In this document: positions 42,801 through 56,000 of the stretch, one piece after another
Layout of the letters: each line of letters opens with the position of its first letter
Position numbering within the stretch: position 1 is the stretch's first letter
Origin: Oasisia sp. SBJ-2009
Lineage: Eukaryota; Annelida; Polychaeta; Sabellida; Siboglinidae
Reading direction: 5' to 3'
Length of the DNA stretch: 64,000 bases
Assembly (NCBI GenBank): GCA_964017155.1
Contig: OZ024857.1
Coordinates: forward strand, 4,504,869-4,568,868
Made by a program: the position numbers and the translations under genes
The notes under the pieces: model-generated
Told to the model about the DNA's origin: nothing
What the model saw: the letters and a program-made list of their open reading frames with translations, nothing else
The model's database searches: none

Positions 42801-45800
42801 GGGAAGAGTGGAGGGGTTGAGAGTGAAGGAGTGACTAGAGAGGACAGGGGAAGAGTGGAGGGGTTGAGGGTGAAGGAGTGACTAGAGAGGACAGGGGAAG
42901 AGTGGAGGGGTTGAGGGTGAAGGAGTGACTAGAGAGGACAGGGGAAGAGTGGAGGGGTTGAGGGTGAAGGAGTGACTAGAGAGGACAGGGGAAGAGTGGA
43001 GGGGTTGAGGGTGAAGGAGTGACTAGAGAGGACAGGGGAAGAGTGGAGGGGTTGAGGGTGAAGGAGTGAGTAGAGAGGACAGGGGAAGAGTGGAGGGGTT
43101 GAGGGTGAAGGAGTGACTAGAGGGGACAGGGGAAGGGTGGAGGGGTTGAGGGTGAAGGAGTGACTAGAGAGGACAGGGGAAGAGTGGAGGGGTTGAGGGT
43201 GAAGGAGTGACTAGAGGGGACAGGGGAAGAGTGGAGGGGTTGAGGGTGAAGGAGTGACTAGAGGGGACAGGGGAAGAGTGGAGGGGTTGAGGGTGAAGGA
43301 GTGACTAGAGGGGACAGGGGAAGAGTGGAGGGGTTGAGAGTGAAGGAGTGTCTAGAGAGGACAGGGGAAGAGTTGAGGGGTTGAGGGTGAAGGAGTGACT
43401 AGAGGGGACAGGGGAAGAGTTGAGGGGTTGATGGTGAAGGAGTGACTAGAGGGGACAGGGGAAGAGTTGAGGGGTTGAGGGTGAAGGAGTGACTAGAGGG
43501 GACAGGGGAAGAGTTGAGGGGTTGATGGTGAAGGAGTGACTAGAGGGGACAGGGGAAGAGTGGAGGGGTTGAGGGTGAAGGAGTGACTAGAGGGGACAGG
43601 GGAAGAGTTGAGGGGTTGAGGGTGAAGGAGTGACTAGAGAGGACAGGGGAAGAGTGGAGGGGTTGAGGGTGAAGGAGTGACTAGAGAGGACAGGGGAAGA
43701 GTGGAGGGGTTGAGGGTGAAGGAGTGACTAGAGAGGACAGGGGAAGAGTGGAGGGGTTGAGGGTGAAGGAGTGACTAGAGAGGACAGGGGAAGAGTGGAG
43801 GGGTTGAGGGTGAAGGAGTGACTAGAGAGGACAGGGGAAGAGTGGAGGGGTTGAGGGTGAAGGAGTGACTAGAGAGGACAGGGAAGAGTGGAGGGGTTGA
43901 GAGTGAAGGAGTGACTAGAGGGGACAGGGGAAGAGTGGAGGGGTTGAGGGTGAAGGAGTGACTAGAGAGGACAGGGGAAGAGTGGAGGGGTTGAGAGTGA
44001 AGGAGTGACTAGAGGGGACAGGGGAAGAGTGGAGGGGTTGAGGGTGAAGGAGTGACTAGAGAGGACAGGGGAAGAGTGGAGGGGTTGAGAGTGAAGGAGT
44101 GAGTAGAGAGGACAGGGGAAGAGTGGAGGGGTTGAGGGTGAAGGAGTGACTAGAGGGGACAGGGGAAGAGTGGAGGGGTTGGGGGTGAAGGAGTGACTAG
44201 AGGGGACAGGGGAAGAGTGAAGGGGTTGATGGTGAAGGAGTGATTAGAGAGGACAGGGGAAGAGTGGAGGGGTTGAGGGTGAAGGAGTGACCAGAGAGGA
44301 CATGGGAAGAGTGGAGGGGTTGAGGGTGAAGGAGTGACTAGAGGGGACAGGGGAAGGGTGGAGGGGTTGATGGTGAAAGAGTGAGTAGAGAGGACAGGGG
44401 AAGAGTGGAGGGGTTGAGGGTGAAGGAGTGACTAGAGGGGACAGGGGAAGAGTGGAGGGGTTGGGGGTGAAGGAGTGACTAGAGGGGACAGGGGAAGAGT
44501 GAAGGGGTTGATGGTGAAGGAGTGATTATAGAGGACAGGGGAAGAGTGGAGGGGTTGAGGGTGAAGGAGTGACCAGAGAGGACATGGGAAGAGTGGAGGG
44601 GTTGAGGGTGAAGGAGTGACTAGAGGGGACAGGGGAAGGGTGGAGGGGTTGAGGGTGAAGGAGTGACTAGAGGGGACAGGGGAAGGGTGGAGGGGTTGAG
44701 GGTGAAGGAGTGACTAGAGAGGACAGGGGAAGAGTGGAGGGGTTGAGGGTGAAGGAGTGACTAGAGGGGACAGGTGAAGAGTGGAGGGGTTGAGAGTGAA
44801 GGAGTGACTAGAGGGGACAGGGGAAGAGTGGGGGGGTTGAGGGTGAAGGAGTGACTAGAGAGGACAGGGGAAGAGTGGAGGGGTTGAGGGTGAAGGAATG
44901 ACTAGAGGGGACAGGGGAAGGGTGGAGGGGTTGAGGGTGAAGGAGTGAGTAGAGAGGACAGGGGAAGAGTGGAGGGGTTGAGGGTGAAGGAGTGAGTAGA
45001 GAGGACAGGGGAAGAGTGGAGGGGTTGAGGGTGAAGGAGTGACTAGAGGGGACAGGGGAAGGGTGGAGGGGTTGAGGGTGAAGGAGTGACTAGAGAGGAC
45101 AGGGGAAGAGTGGAGGGGTTGAGGGTGAAGGAGTGACTAGAGGGGACAGGGGAAGAGTGGAGGGGTTGGGGGTGAAGGAGTGACTAGAGGGGACAGGGGA
45201 AGAGTGGAGGGGTTGGGGGTGAAGGAGTGACTAGAGGGGACAGGGGAAGAGTGAAGGGGTTGATGGTGAAGGAGTGATTAGAGAGGACAGGGGAAGAGTG
45301 GAGGGGTTGAGGGTGAAGGAGTGACCAGAGAGGACATGGGAAGAGTGGAGGGGTTGAGGGTGAAGGAGTGAGTAGAGAGGACAGGGGAAGAGTGGAGGGG
45401 TTGAGGGTGAAGGAATGACTAGAGGGGACAGGGGAAGGGTGGAGGGGTTGAGGGTGAAGGAGTGAGTAGAGAGGACAGGGGAAGAGTGGAGGGGTTGAGG
45501 GTGAAGGAGTGAGTAGAGAGGACAGGGGAAGAGTGGAGGGGTTGAGGGTGAAGGAGTGACTAGAGGGGACAGGGGAAGGGTGGAGGGGTTGAGGGTGAAG
45601 GAGTGACTAGAGAGGACAGGGGAAGAGTGGAGGGGTTGAGGGTGAAGGAGTGACTAGAGGGGACAGGGGAAGAGTGGAGGGGTTGAGGGTGAAGGAGTGA
45701 CTAGAGGGGACAGGGGAAGAGTGGAGGGGTTGAGGGTGAAGGAGTGACTAGAGGGGACAGGGGAAGAGTGGAGGGGTTGAGAGTGAAGGAGTGACTAGAG

Positions 45801-48800
45801 AGGACAGGGGAAGAGTGGAGGGGTTGAGGGTGAAGGAGTGACTAGAGGGGACAGGGGAAGAGTGGAGGGGTTGAGAGTGAAGGAGTGACTAGAGAGGACA
45901 GGGGAAGAGTGGAGGGGTTGAGGGTGAAGGAGTGAGTAGAGAGGACAGGGGAAGAGTGGAGGGGTTGAGGGTGAAGGAGTGAGTAGAGGGGACAGGGGAA
46001 GAGTGGAGGGGTTGAGGGTGAAGGAGTGACTAGAGGGGACAGGGGAAGAGTGGAGGGGTTGAGGGTGAAGGAGTGACTAGAGAGGACAGGGGAAGAGTGG
46101 AGGGGTTGAGGGTGAAGGAGTGAGTAGAGAGGACAGGGGAAGAGTGGAGGGGTTGAGGGTGAAGGAGTGACTAGAGGGGACAGGGGAAGAGTGGAGGGGT
46201 TGAGAGTGAAGGAGTGACTAGAGAGGACAGGGGAAGAGTGGAGGGGTTGAGGGTGAAGGAGTGAGTAGAGGGGACAGGGGAAGGGTGGAGGGGTTGAGGG
46301 TGAAGGAGTGACTAGAGGGGACAGGGGAAGAGTGGAGGGGTTGAGGGTGAAGGAGTGAGTAGAGAGGACAGGGGAAGAGTGGAGGGGTTGAGGGTGAAGG
46401 AGTGAGTAGAGAGGACAGGGGAAGAGTGGAGGGGTTGAGGGTGAAGGAGTGAGTAGAGAGGACAGGGGAAGAGTGGAGGGGTTGAGGGTGAAGGAGTGAC
46501 TAGAGGGGACAGGGGAAGAGTGGAGGGGTTGAGGGTGAAGGAGTGACTAGAGGGGACAGGGGAAGAGTGGAGGGGTTGAGGGTGAAGGAGTGAGTAGAGA
46601 GGACAGGGGAAGAGTGGAGGGGTTGAGGGTGAAGGAGTGAGTAGAGAGGACAGGGGAAGAGTGGAGGGGTTGAGGGTGAAGGAGTGACTAGAGAGGACAG
46701 GGGAAGAGTGGAGGGGTTGAGGGTGAAGGAGTGACTAGAGAGGACAGGGGAAGAGTGGAGGGGTTGAGGGTGAAGGAGTGACTAGAGAGGACAGGGGAAG
46801 AGTGGAGGGGTTGAGGGTGAAGGAGTGACTAGAGGGGACAGGGGAAGAGTGGAGGGGTTGAGGGTGAAGGAGTGAGTAGAGAGGACAGGGGAAGAGTGGA
46901 GGGGTTGAGGGTGAAGGAGTGACTAGAGAGGACAGGGGAAGAGTGGAGGGGTTGAGGGTGAAGGAGTGACTAGAGAGGACAGGGGAAGAGTGGAGGGGTT
47001 GAGGGTGAAGGAGTGACTAGAGAGGACAGGGGAAGAGTGGAGGGGTTGAGGGTGAAGGAGTGACTAGAGGGGACAGGGGAAGAGTGGAGGGGTTGAGGGT
47101 GAAGGAGTGAGTAGAGAGGACAGGGGAAGAGTGGAGGGGTTGAGGGTGAAGGAGTGACTAGAGGGGACAGGGGAAGGGTGGAGGGGTTGAGGGTGAAGGA
47201 GTGACTAGAGGGGACAGGGGAAGAGTGGAGGGGTTGAGAGTGAAGGAGTGACTAGAGAGGACAGGGGAAGAGTGGAGGGGTTGAGGGTGAAGGAGTGAGT
47301 AGAGAGGACAGGGGAAGAGTGGAGGGGTTGAGGGTGAAGGAGTGACTAGAGAGGACAGGGGAAGAGTGGAGGGGTTGAGGGTGAAGGAGTGACTAGAGGG
47401 GACAGGGGAAGAGTGGAGGGGTTGAGGGTGAAGGAGTGAGTAGAGAGGACAGGGGAAGAGTGGAGGGGTTGAGGGTGAAGGAGTGACTAGAGGGGACAGG
47501 GGAAGGGTGGAGGGGTTGAGGGTGAAGGAGTGACTAGAGAGGACAGGGGAAGAGTGGAGGGGTTGAGGGTGAAGGAGTGACTAGAGGGGACAGGGGAAGA
47601 GTGGAGGGGTTGAGGGTGAAGGAGTGACTAGAGGGGACAGGGGAAGAGTGGAGGGGTTGAGGGTGAAGGAGTGACTAGAGGGGACAGGGGAAGAGTGGAG
47701 GGGTTGAGAGTGAAGGAGTGACTAGAGAGGACAGGGGAAGAGTGGAGGGGTTGAGGGTGAAGGAGTGAGTAGAGAGGACAGGGGAAGAGTGGAGGGGTTG
47801 AGGGTGAAGGAGTGACTAGAGGGGACAGGGGAAGAGTGGAGGGGTTGAGGGTGAAGGAGTGAGTAGAGAGGACAGGGGAAGAGTGGAGGGGTTGAGGGTG
47901 AAGGAGTGAGTAGAGAGGACAGGGGAAGAGTGGAGGGGTTGAGGGTGAAGGAGTGACTAGAGAGGACAGGGGAAGAGTGGAGGGGTTGAGGGTGAAGGAG
48001 TGAGTAGAGAGGACAGGGGAAGAGTGGAGGGGTTGAGGGTGAAGGAGTGACTAGAGAGGACAGGGGAAGAGTGGAGGGGTTGAGGGTGAAGGAGTGAGTA
48101 GAGAGGACAGGGGAAGAGTGGAGGGGTTGAGGGTGAAGGAGTGACTAGAGGGGACAGGGGAAGAGTGGAGGGGTTGAGGGTGAAGGAGTGACTAGAGGGG
48201 ACAGGGGAAGAGTGGAGGGGTTGAGAGTGAAGGAGTGACTAGAGGGGACAGGGGAAGAGTGGAGGGGTTGAGGGTGAAGGAGTGAGTAGAGAGGACAGGG
48301 GAAGAGTGGAGGGGTTGAGGGTGAAGGAGTGAGTAGAGAGGACAGGGGAAGAGTGGAGGGGTTGAGGGTGAAGGAGTGACTAGAGAGGACAGGGGAAGGG
48401 TGGAGGGGTTGAGGGTGAAGGAGTGACTAGAGAGGACAGGGGAAGAGTGGAGGGGTTGAGGGTGAAGGAGTGACTAGAGGGGACAGGGGAAGAGTGGAGG
48501 GGTTGAGGGTGAAGGAGTGACTAGAGAGGACAGGGGAAGAGTGGGGGGGTTGAGGGTGAAGGAGTGACTAGAGGGGACAGGGGAAGAGTGGATGGGTTGA
48601 GGGTGAAGGAGTGACTAGAGAGGACAGGGGAAGAGTGGAGGGGTTGAGGGTGAAGGAGTGACTAGAGGGGACAGGGGAAGAGTGGATGGGTTGAGGGTGA
48701 AGGAGTGACTAGAGAGGACAGGGGAAGAGTGGAGGGGTTGAGGGTGAAGGAGTGACTAGAGGGGACAGGGAAAGAGTGGAGGGGTTGAGAGTGAAGGAGT

Positions 48801-51800
48801 GACTAGAGGGGACAGGGGAAGAGTGGAGGGGTTGAGGGTGAAGGAGTGACTAGAGAGGACAGGGGAAGAGTGGATGGGTTGAGGGTGAAGGAGTGACTAG
48901 AGAGGACAGGGGAAGAGTGGAGGGGTTGAGGGTGAAGGAGTGACTAGAGAGGACAGGGGAAGAGTGGGGGGGTTGAGGGTGAAGGAGTGACTAGAGAGGA
49001 CAGGGGAAGAGTGGAGGGGTTGAGAGTGAAGGAGTGACTAGAGAGGACAGGGGAAGAGTGGAGGGGTTGAGAGTGAAGGAGTGACTAGAGAGGACAGGGG
49101 AAGAGTGGATGGGTTGAGGGTGAAGGAGTGACTAGAGAGGACAGGGGAAGAGTGGGGGGGTTGAGGGTGAAGGAGTGACTAGAGAGGACAGGGGAAGAGT
49201 GGGGGGGTTGAGGGTGAAGGAGTGACTAGAGGGGACAGGGGAAGAGTGGATGGGTTGAGGGTGAAGGAGTGACTAGAGAGGACAGGGGAAGAGTGGAGGG
49301 GTTGAGAGTGAAGGAGTGACTAGAGGGGACAGGGGAAGAGTGGATGGGTTGAGGGTGAAGGAGTGACTAGAGGGGACAGGGGAAGAGTGGAGAGGTTGAG
49401 GGTGAAGGAGTGACTAGAGAGGACAGGGGAAGAGTGGATGGGTTGAGGGTGAAGGAGTGACTAGAGAGGACAAGGAGTGACTAGAGGGGACAGGGGAAGA
49501 GTGGATGGGTTGAGGGTGAAGGAGTGACTAGAGAGGACAGGGGAAGAGTGGAGGGGTTGAGGGTGAAGGAGTGAGTAGAGGGGACAGGGGAAGAGTGGAG
49601 GGGTTGAGGGTGAAGGAGTGACTAGAGAGGACAGGGGAAGAGTGGATGGGTTGAGGGTGAAGGAGTGACTAGAGGGGACAGGGGAAGAGTGGATGGGTTG
49701 AGGGTGAAGGAGTGACTAGAGGGGACAGGGGAAGAGTGGATGGGTTGAGGGTGAAGGAGTGACTAGAGGGGACAGGGGAAGAGTGGAGGGGTTGAGGGTG
49801 AAGGAGTGACTAGAGAGGACAGGGGAAGAGTGGAGGGGTTGAGGGTGAAGGAGTGACTAGAGGGGACAGGGGAAGAGTGGAGGGGTTGAGGTTGAAGGAG
49901 TGACTAGAGAGGACAGGGGAAGAGTGGATGGGTTGAGGGTGAAGGAGTGACTAGAGGGGACAGGGGAAGAGTGGAGGGGTTGAGGGTGAAGGAGTGACTA
50001 GAGAGGACAGGGGAAGAGTGGAGGGGTTGAGAGTGAAGGAGTGAGTAGAGAGGACAGGGGAAGAGTGGGGGGGTTGAGGGTGAAGGAGTGATTAGAGGGG
50101 ACAGAGGAAGATTGGAGGGGTTGAGGGGGTGAAATAGTTGAGGGAAGTTGGGTAAAGTGGGGTGGACATAAAGAATAAATTGGGTAGAGCAGATGCCCTC
50201 TGAGTGAAGATGCAGAGACTTGATGGACTGGAAGACCAAGGCTGAGATGGGAGAAGTGTGATCTGGCAGGATAGGAGGGAGAGAGAGAGGGAGAAGAGAG
50301 GGAGAAGGGGAGTGGAGACGGGTGGAGGAGACAGCAGTGAAACGGGATCAGTGACAGAAGAAGGCAACAAGAATCAAAGTCAGTGTCAAGTCCAGCCTCA
50401 TCCCACACTACAGGATGATGAAGACAGCAACAATCTCTGAACAATGTTGATGAAAACATGTTAATCTGTAAGTACTTGACACAACTAAGTGATGCCGCAT
50501 ACAGCTGATATAACTGTCACTTCACAGCAGTGTCAACTCAGAGAACCTTGGACAATGCTCCGAATGTCTGCATCACACATTTGTACCATGACAATTAATT
50601 AGTGTACAACCCACAACAGTCTAAATACAAAGTGCCAATGTTAGCTGTAGGGAATAACATTTTTAACACATTTAAAAACATAAAAGAAATCTCAAATAAA
50701 TATCACGTAACATTCACTTGTGTGTGTAGATAAATGGTACCTTTGCATTTGTTACTTTCCAGGATATACGACTGTTCACATTCACTGCAGGTGGAACTGC
50801 TGTCTGATGCAAAGGCACACTTGGTACATTTGTTGTCAAGACAACCTGAAAACACAAACATTGTAGCATCAGTCTGTGCAGGCGTTACTCATACATGCTT
50901 GCTGGAGCCTGAGATGTAACATTCAGTCATGACTCTGTGATGTAACATTCAGTCATGACTCTATGATGTAACATTCAGTCATGACTCTGTGATGCAACAT
51001 TCAGCCATGGCCATAAGTGTCACCACTCAATGTAGGATGCTTTTGTTCCAGTATGAGATGTAATATTCAACCATGGCTGTCAGCGCCACCCCAGGCTGTA
51101 GGATGTTTCCTGTTGGATATTGCCAAGTAACATTCAGGGATAACTTTCTGTGTCATACCTCGTTATAGGATGGTTTTGTTGGAGTTTGAGATGGCGTAAT
51201 CTACAATATGTGAACAGGCAGCCATATTGGAAATAGAATGTATTAATGTTTTCCATAATATCACTGCATAGATGGATGACATCTTGGTCTGTATCATATC
51301 ATATCATATCATATCATATCATATCATATCATATCATATCATATCATATCATATCATATCATATCATATCATATCATATCATATCATATCATATCATATC
51401 ATATCATATCATATCATATCATATCATATCATATCATATCATATCATATCATATCATAACCATAGACATCTGTGTGAATGTTCTAATGTTCTAGTATGTA
51501 TTTTTATTATCATTATTTTAGGAATAATCATTGTAAAGCGCCCCAGAACAATTATTTGGATGGGGCGCTATATAAGAAATAAACTATTATTATTATCGAT
51601 TGCACTCGACTAGCTGGTTGACTGTCAAACTCAAAGTTTGGTTGACCATCAACTTCAAGGGCACTCCTCACAAAAACACCACAGATATACCTTTGGCTTA
51701 TCAGCACAATTCCTGATACCTTTTAACTAACACACACATGAAGGCTTATACACAGGTATATAACAGACAGACGTGGCTTACGGTGGCAGAGGCTGTCAGC

Positions 51801-53001
51801 AGTCTTTATGGCATAATTGGCATCACACTGCTGGTCCAGACACTTGTTGCCGTCAGAACAGTGAACACAGTAGTCAGGGCAAACTGCAACACAACCACAG
51901 TAGAAGACATTACATGCTGCGTGTGTGAGTGTACATGTGTATAAGTGTGCACATGCCCTGTGAATGAATATTAGTGTGTGCATGTGTATGCAAGTATGAA
52001 TGTGTGCTTATGAGTACACATATACAGGCATACACACACACATACTCACACACATGCACCAATCGATGAGTTATGCTAACTATATCATAACTCAGGCTAA
52101 CTGTATCTAGCAAAAATGCACATATATTAAATGTTTTTTCAGGGTAGGAGGGGGAAGATTTGTATAATATACTAAATACATTCAAATCTGGGAAACAGTT
52201 TGCTGCTGAAACATGTTAGTTATTCCGTGACACAGAAATTACTTAACATATAAACAACCCATTGACTCTTGGGACACAACAAACCTTTGCATTCCATGTT
52301 GCTGGCATCTTGGTAGTAATGAGACTCACACCCACGAAGTGTACATGTTGGGGATGTGGATGTGGATGATGCATTAAACTCGCAGTATGCGCAGCCAGTT
52401 GGGCACTCTAAGGAAGAAAAACACCGTAAGTTGAGACACAGTGCTAGTCCAAGATTGGCTATAATGAACAAGTTTGATTTAACTGTATAAAGCATATGCT
52501 TTAAAGCATTATGGAAACAGTACAATCACACTTCTGTGATTCATAAGCTTATACCAGTCTAATATCATGTCCAATATATTCCATAACTTCCAAAGTGACT
52601 CCTATCAACATACTTTATTCATTACATCAGTCACCATTAACTTAACTGCATTTAACTTCACATTTCAATACACCCTTTTTGGTGCTATTAAAACAGATTG
52701 TAATAGTTCTACTTACTCTGACAAGTCATTCCAGTTGGATTCTGTGCATATCCTGAGTCACATTTCCTGTCGTTGCAAATGGCTCCTGAGTCGGTGACAC
52801 TGCACTCCAGGCAGTTGGCTGGGCAGGCTGGCGGGTAGAAACAGGAATATTATTATCATGTTACATCACAACTTACACAGTCAATCTACACACAAAGTAT
52901 TTAATCATGTAACTGCATATTGCATTGTATTATTTCTCCTATATTAAACATGATATTTATGTATGTATGTATGTATGTATGTATGTATGTATGTATGAAT
53001 G

Positions 53002-53047
<46 letters not shown>

Positions 53048-56000
53048 ATATTTTTATGCATAATAATTCCTTGTCATCATTTAGTTTTATTATCCTCATA
53101 AACATTCAATATTAACAAAACAATCCGATTTTGTGTTAGTATCAGGCTGAACTGTTATAACCTTCATTTAAATTTGTGACAAATGTATTTTGAACTAAAC
53201 TCTGGGAAATGTGATAAAACCTACACAGCCGAGTTTTTTCAACCTCCCAGTAGAATCTCAGTGTAATTTGTGTGCAAAGGAAATCTTCTACCTAACCTGA
53301 TTTCTTGATGTTCATAAAAGGAACATCAATGTTTTCAACAAAAAGACATCCAGGATAAAAACAAAATACCTCATAAAGTAAAACAATAGTAACAGTAATC
53401 ACAAACAGATGCTTCCAGACGTGTAGTTAGCCGAATTTCTAACAGCAAAATAGTTTTGTGTCACTAATCATTAATTCACAGCCATAGAAGTCACTTAGAA
53501 ATGTACCGAAATTAAATTGTAAAAATGTCTCTGTTTGCCCAGAAGTATTTTGTGGTGCACTACTGTGTTGGCTGAAATACACAGAGATGTTTGCACTTAC
53601 GAGTGCACGACTTGTCACTTGACAACTGTGTGTACTTGGACTGGCATTTTCCCTCTGTGCACACCACATGGTTGGTGCCATTTAAAGTACATTCCTTACA
53701 GCCACTGTGACATGCTGAAACAAACAACACACACCACTTGGTTAGAGGAGATATCTAAAGTACATTCCTTACAGCCTCTGTGACACGCTGAAACACAAAC
53801 AACACACACCACTTGGTTGGAGGAGATATCTAAAGTACATTCCTTACAGCCTCTGTGACACGTTGATACACATGTAACACATATACAATGATATCTGTGA
53901 GACACATATAAGCACAAACACAGCTGTCGACTTGGTGACAACTAATGCGTCACGCATAGGGAGATTTGTAGACCAAAACAACTGGCTCTATGAATTCTTG
54001 ATCAACCATTTCCATTTTCACACGTGAGATCTTTTTCTTTTCTTCAAAGGTGTTAAATTCCCGTAAGTGTACCACCTATCATCCATAATATCGCTTCTTT
54101 ATTACTTATAAATGACTCTGAGGACACAAACAATTTACTCTGAACTTGTTTTACCAGTGAACACACATTAAATACACTAACGACATGACTGAGATCTGGA
54201 GCATTTGGTGGAGTGGCCATAAATGAAGCCACGTTCCAGACAACTTCCAGCCTCATCAATAATAGAAAGATTACATATGAGCAAGCTTGACCAAGGCACA
54301 AGACATCTAACTGACCTGTCCACCAAGCATTATGATAAATACCAGCTGGTCAAACACAAGGACGACTGATAGTTAACTGGTGTGGGACCTTCAACTGTCA
54401 AAGGATGATAGACAAAAACAGGCTCATGCTCGTGTTCAATCCAAGTCGAGTGTTTTGACTGTCTGCCGTGTCTCTAGACAGGAGCCACACAGTCTAAGTC
54501 TAAAGTAACACACGGATACTCACCAACACATTGGGAGGCAGCCACCTCGACATGAGTGGAGAAGCACTTGGTGTCAACACAGACAGTCTCAGTCTCGCCA
54601 CTGCTCTCCTTGCACTCAGCACAGCCAGTCGGACAGGCTTGAGACAGAAACACAAAGAAACAGGTCTAAACTACCATTATGGATACAATTATTCACATAT
54701 CAATTACTAATATTTGCAAGCATCCAATGTATGCACATATGTGTCCATGTGCATGTTTGTCCAATACTGAATTTTCACTACATAGTGATATTTTGTTCTC
54801 ATTATATTTTGCACAAATAATTATTATTACATAAAATTGTTATTGCACTCTCGAAACCACACATTGATACACAGGTACATCTGCATGGTGTGGACTGACA
54901 GACTCACCAACACATGTTCCGTCTGACTTGAGAGTGTAGCCGTGCTTACAGCCACTCAGGAGACACTTGGTTGTTCCGTCCAGGTAACACGACTTACAGT
55001 TCTTAGGACACTCTGACACAGACAGCATCGTATGAGGGGAACACATTGTGAAACACAACACCACAAACGCTGCAGTTAACACAACATGCTAACGTGGTAA
55101 AAACACTGTGAACACAGCACCACAAACATTGTGGTTAACATAATGGTCAATACAGCACAAGTCTGGAAAATAAATAACTAAGTAAATTAATTAATTATGC
55201 TTCATGTACATATACAAACAACAATATAGTAATATACAGACTCAGTATTAAAATGATAACTACTAATTTAATAAAATTATTTAAAAAATAGACATCATGC
55301 ATCAGAATTATAAGTAAAAAACATTATGTACATCTGATTAATCAAAACATTAGTCATTGGATTTGTATATGGTAAAATATATATATATATATATATATAA
55401 CTGAAATTATTTTTTATTATTCATTACCTACTTTAACCATTACTGCACTCACTTGTACATTTTTCTCCAGAACTGTCACTGGACCACACATAGCCAACTT
55501 CACAGAAGCCTTCAGGACAGTAGGTTTTTGAGCCGTCAGTAGTTGTGAGCATTGTCATCAGACAACCATTGGCTGAAGCTACAGACAGAACCACAGCCAT
55601 GAGACGCCCCCCAGCAACAAGACAACATGACAGGTGTCAACTAAGACTCACACCACTGATGGTCTTCCCACTGGTCACTTGACCCACCAATTTCAGAACT
55701 AACGTAACAAAAAAGGTAAATGAGAAACAACCAATATCTTGCAATGGCGCCAGCTAACGGGTAGAACCCCAATTAGAAGCTGAATTCATTACTGTGAACA
55801 AATACGTAAAGAAGTCCACTGAGAACACCAACTGGTGGGCTGGAACATAATGAAGGACTGCTGCATTCAGTTGGATGACAGAGAATTACACAGTAAACAA
55901 GTGCATGAATCATGTCATTCTTGGTTTGTTTATAAAACTAATTATATTCAATGAACACAGGTCAAGACGTGATAGCACGAGTTTGCATCTCCTTAAATAA

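Noticed and set aside
33880..50135. CRISPR-like or centromeric array
   Set aside because: Units are directly adjacent without spacers and lie inside a gene intron; this is a minisatellite.
49904..50459. Pro/Ser/Leu-rich minus-strand frames
   Set aside because: They are the right edge of the 47-bp array, whose unit is not a multiple of three; no conserved product.
54908..55082. Signal peptide MLTAAFVVLCFTM before exon 6
   Set aside because: The first codon is not ATG and the stretch is the polypyrimidine tract before a normal acceptor.
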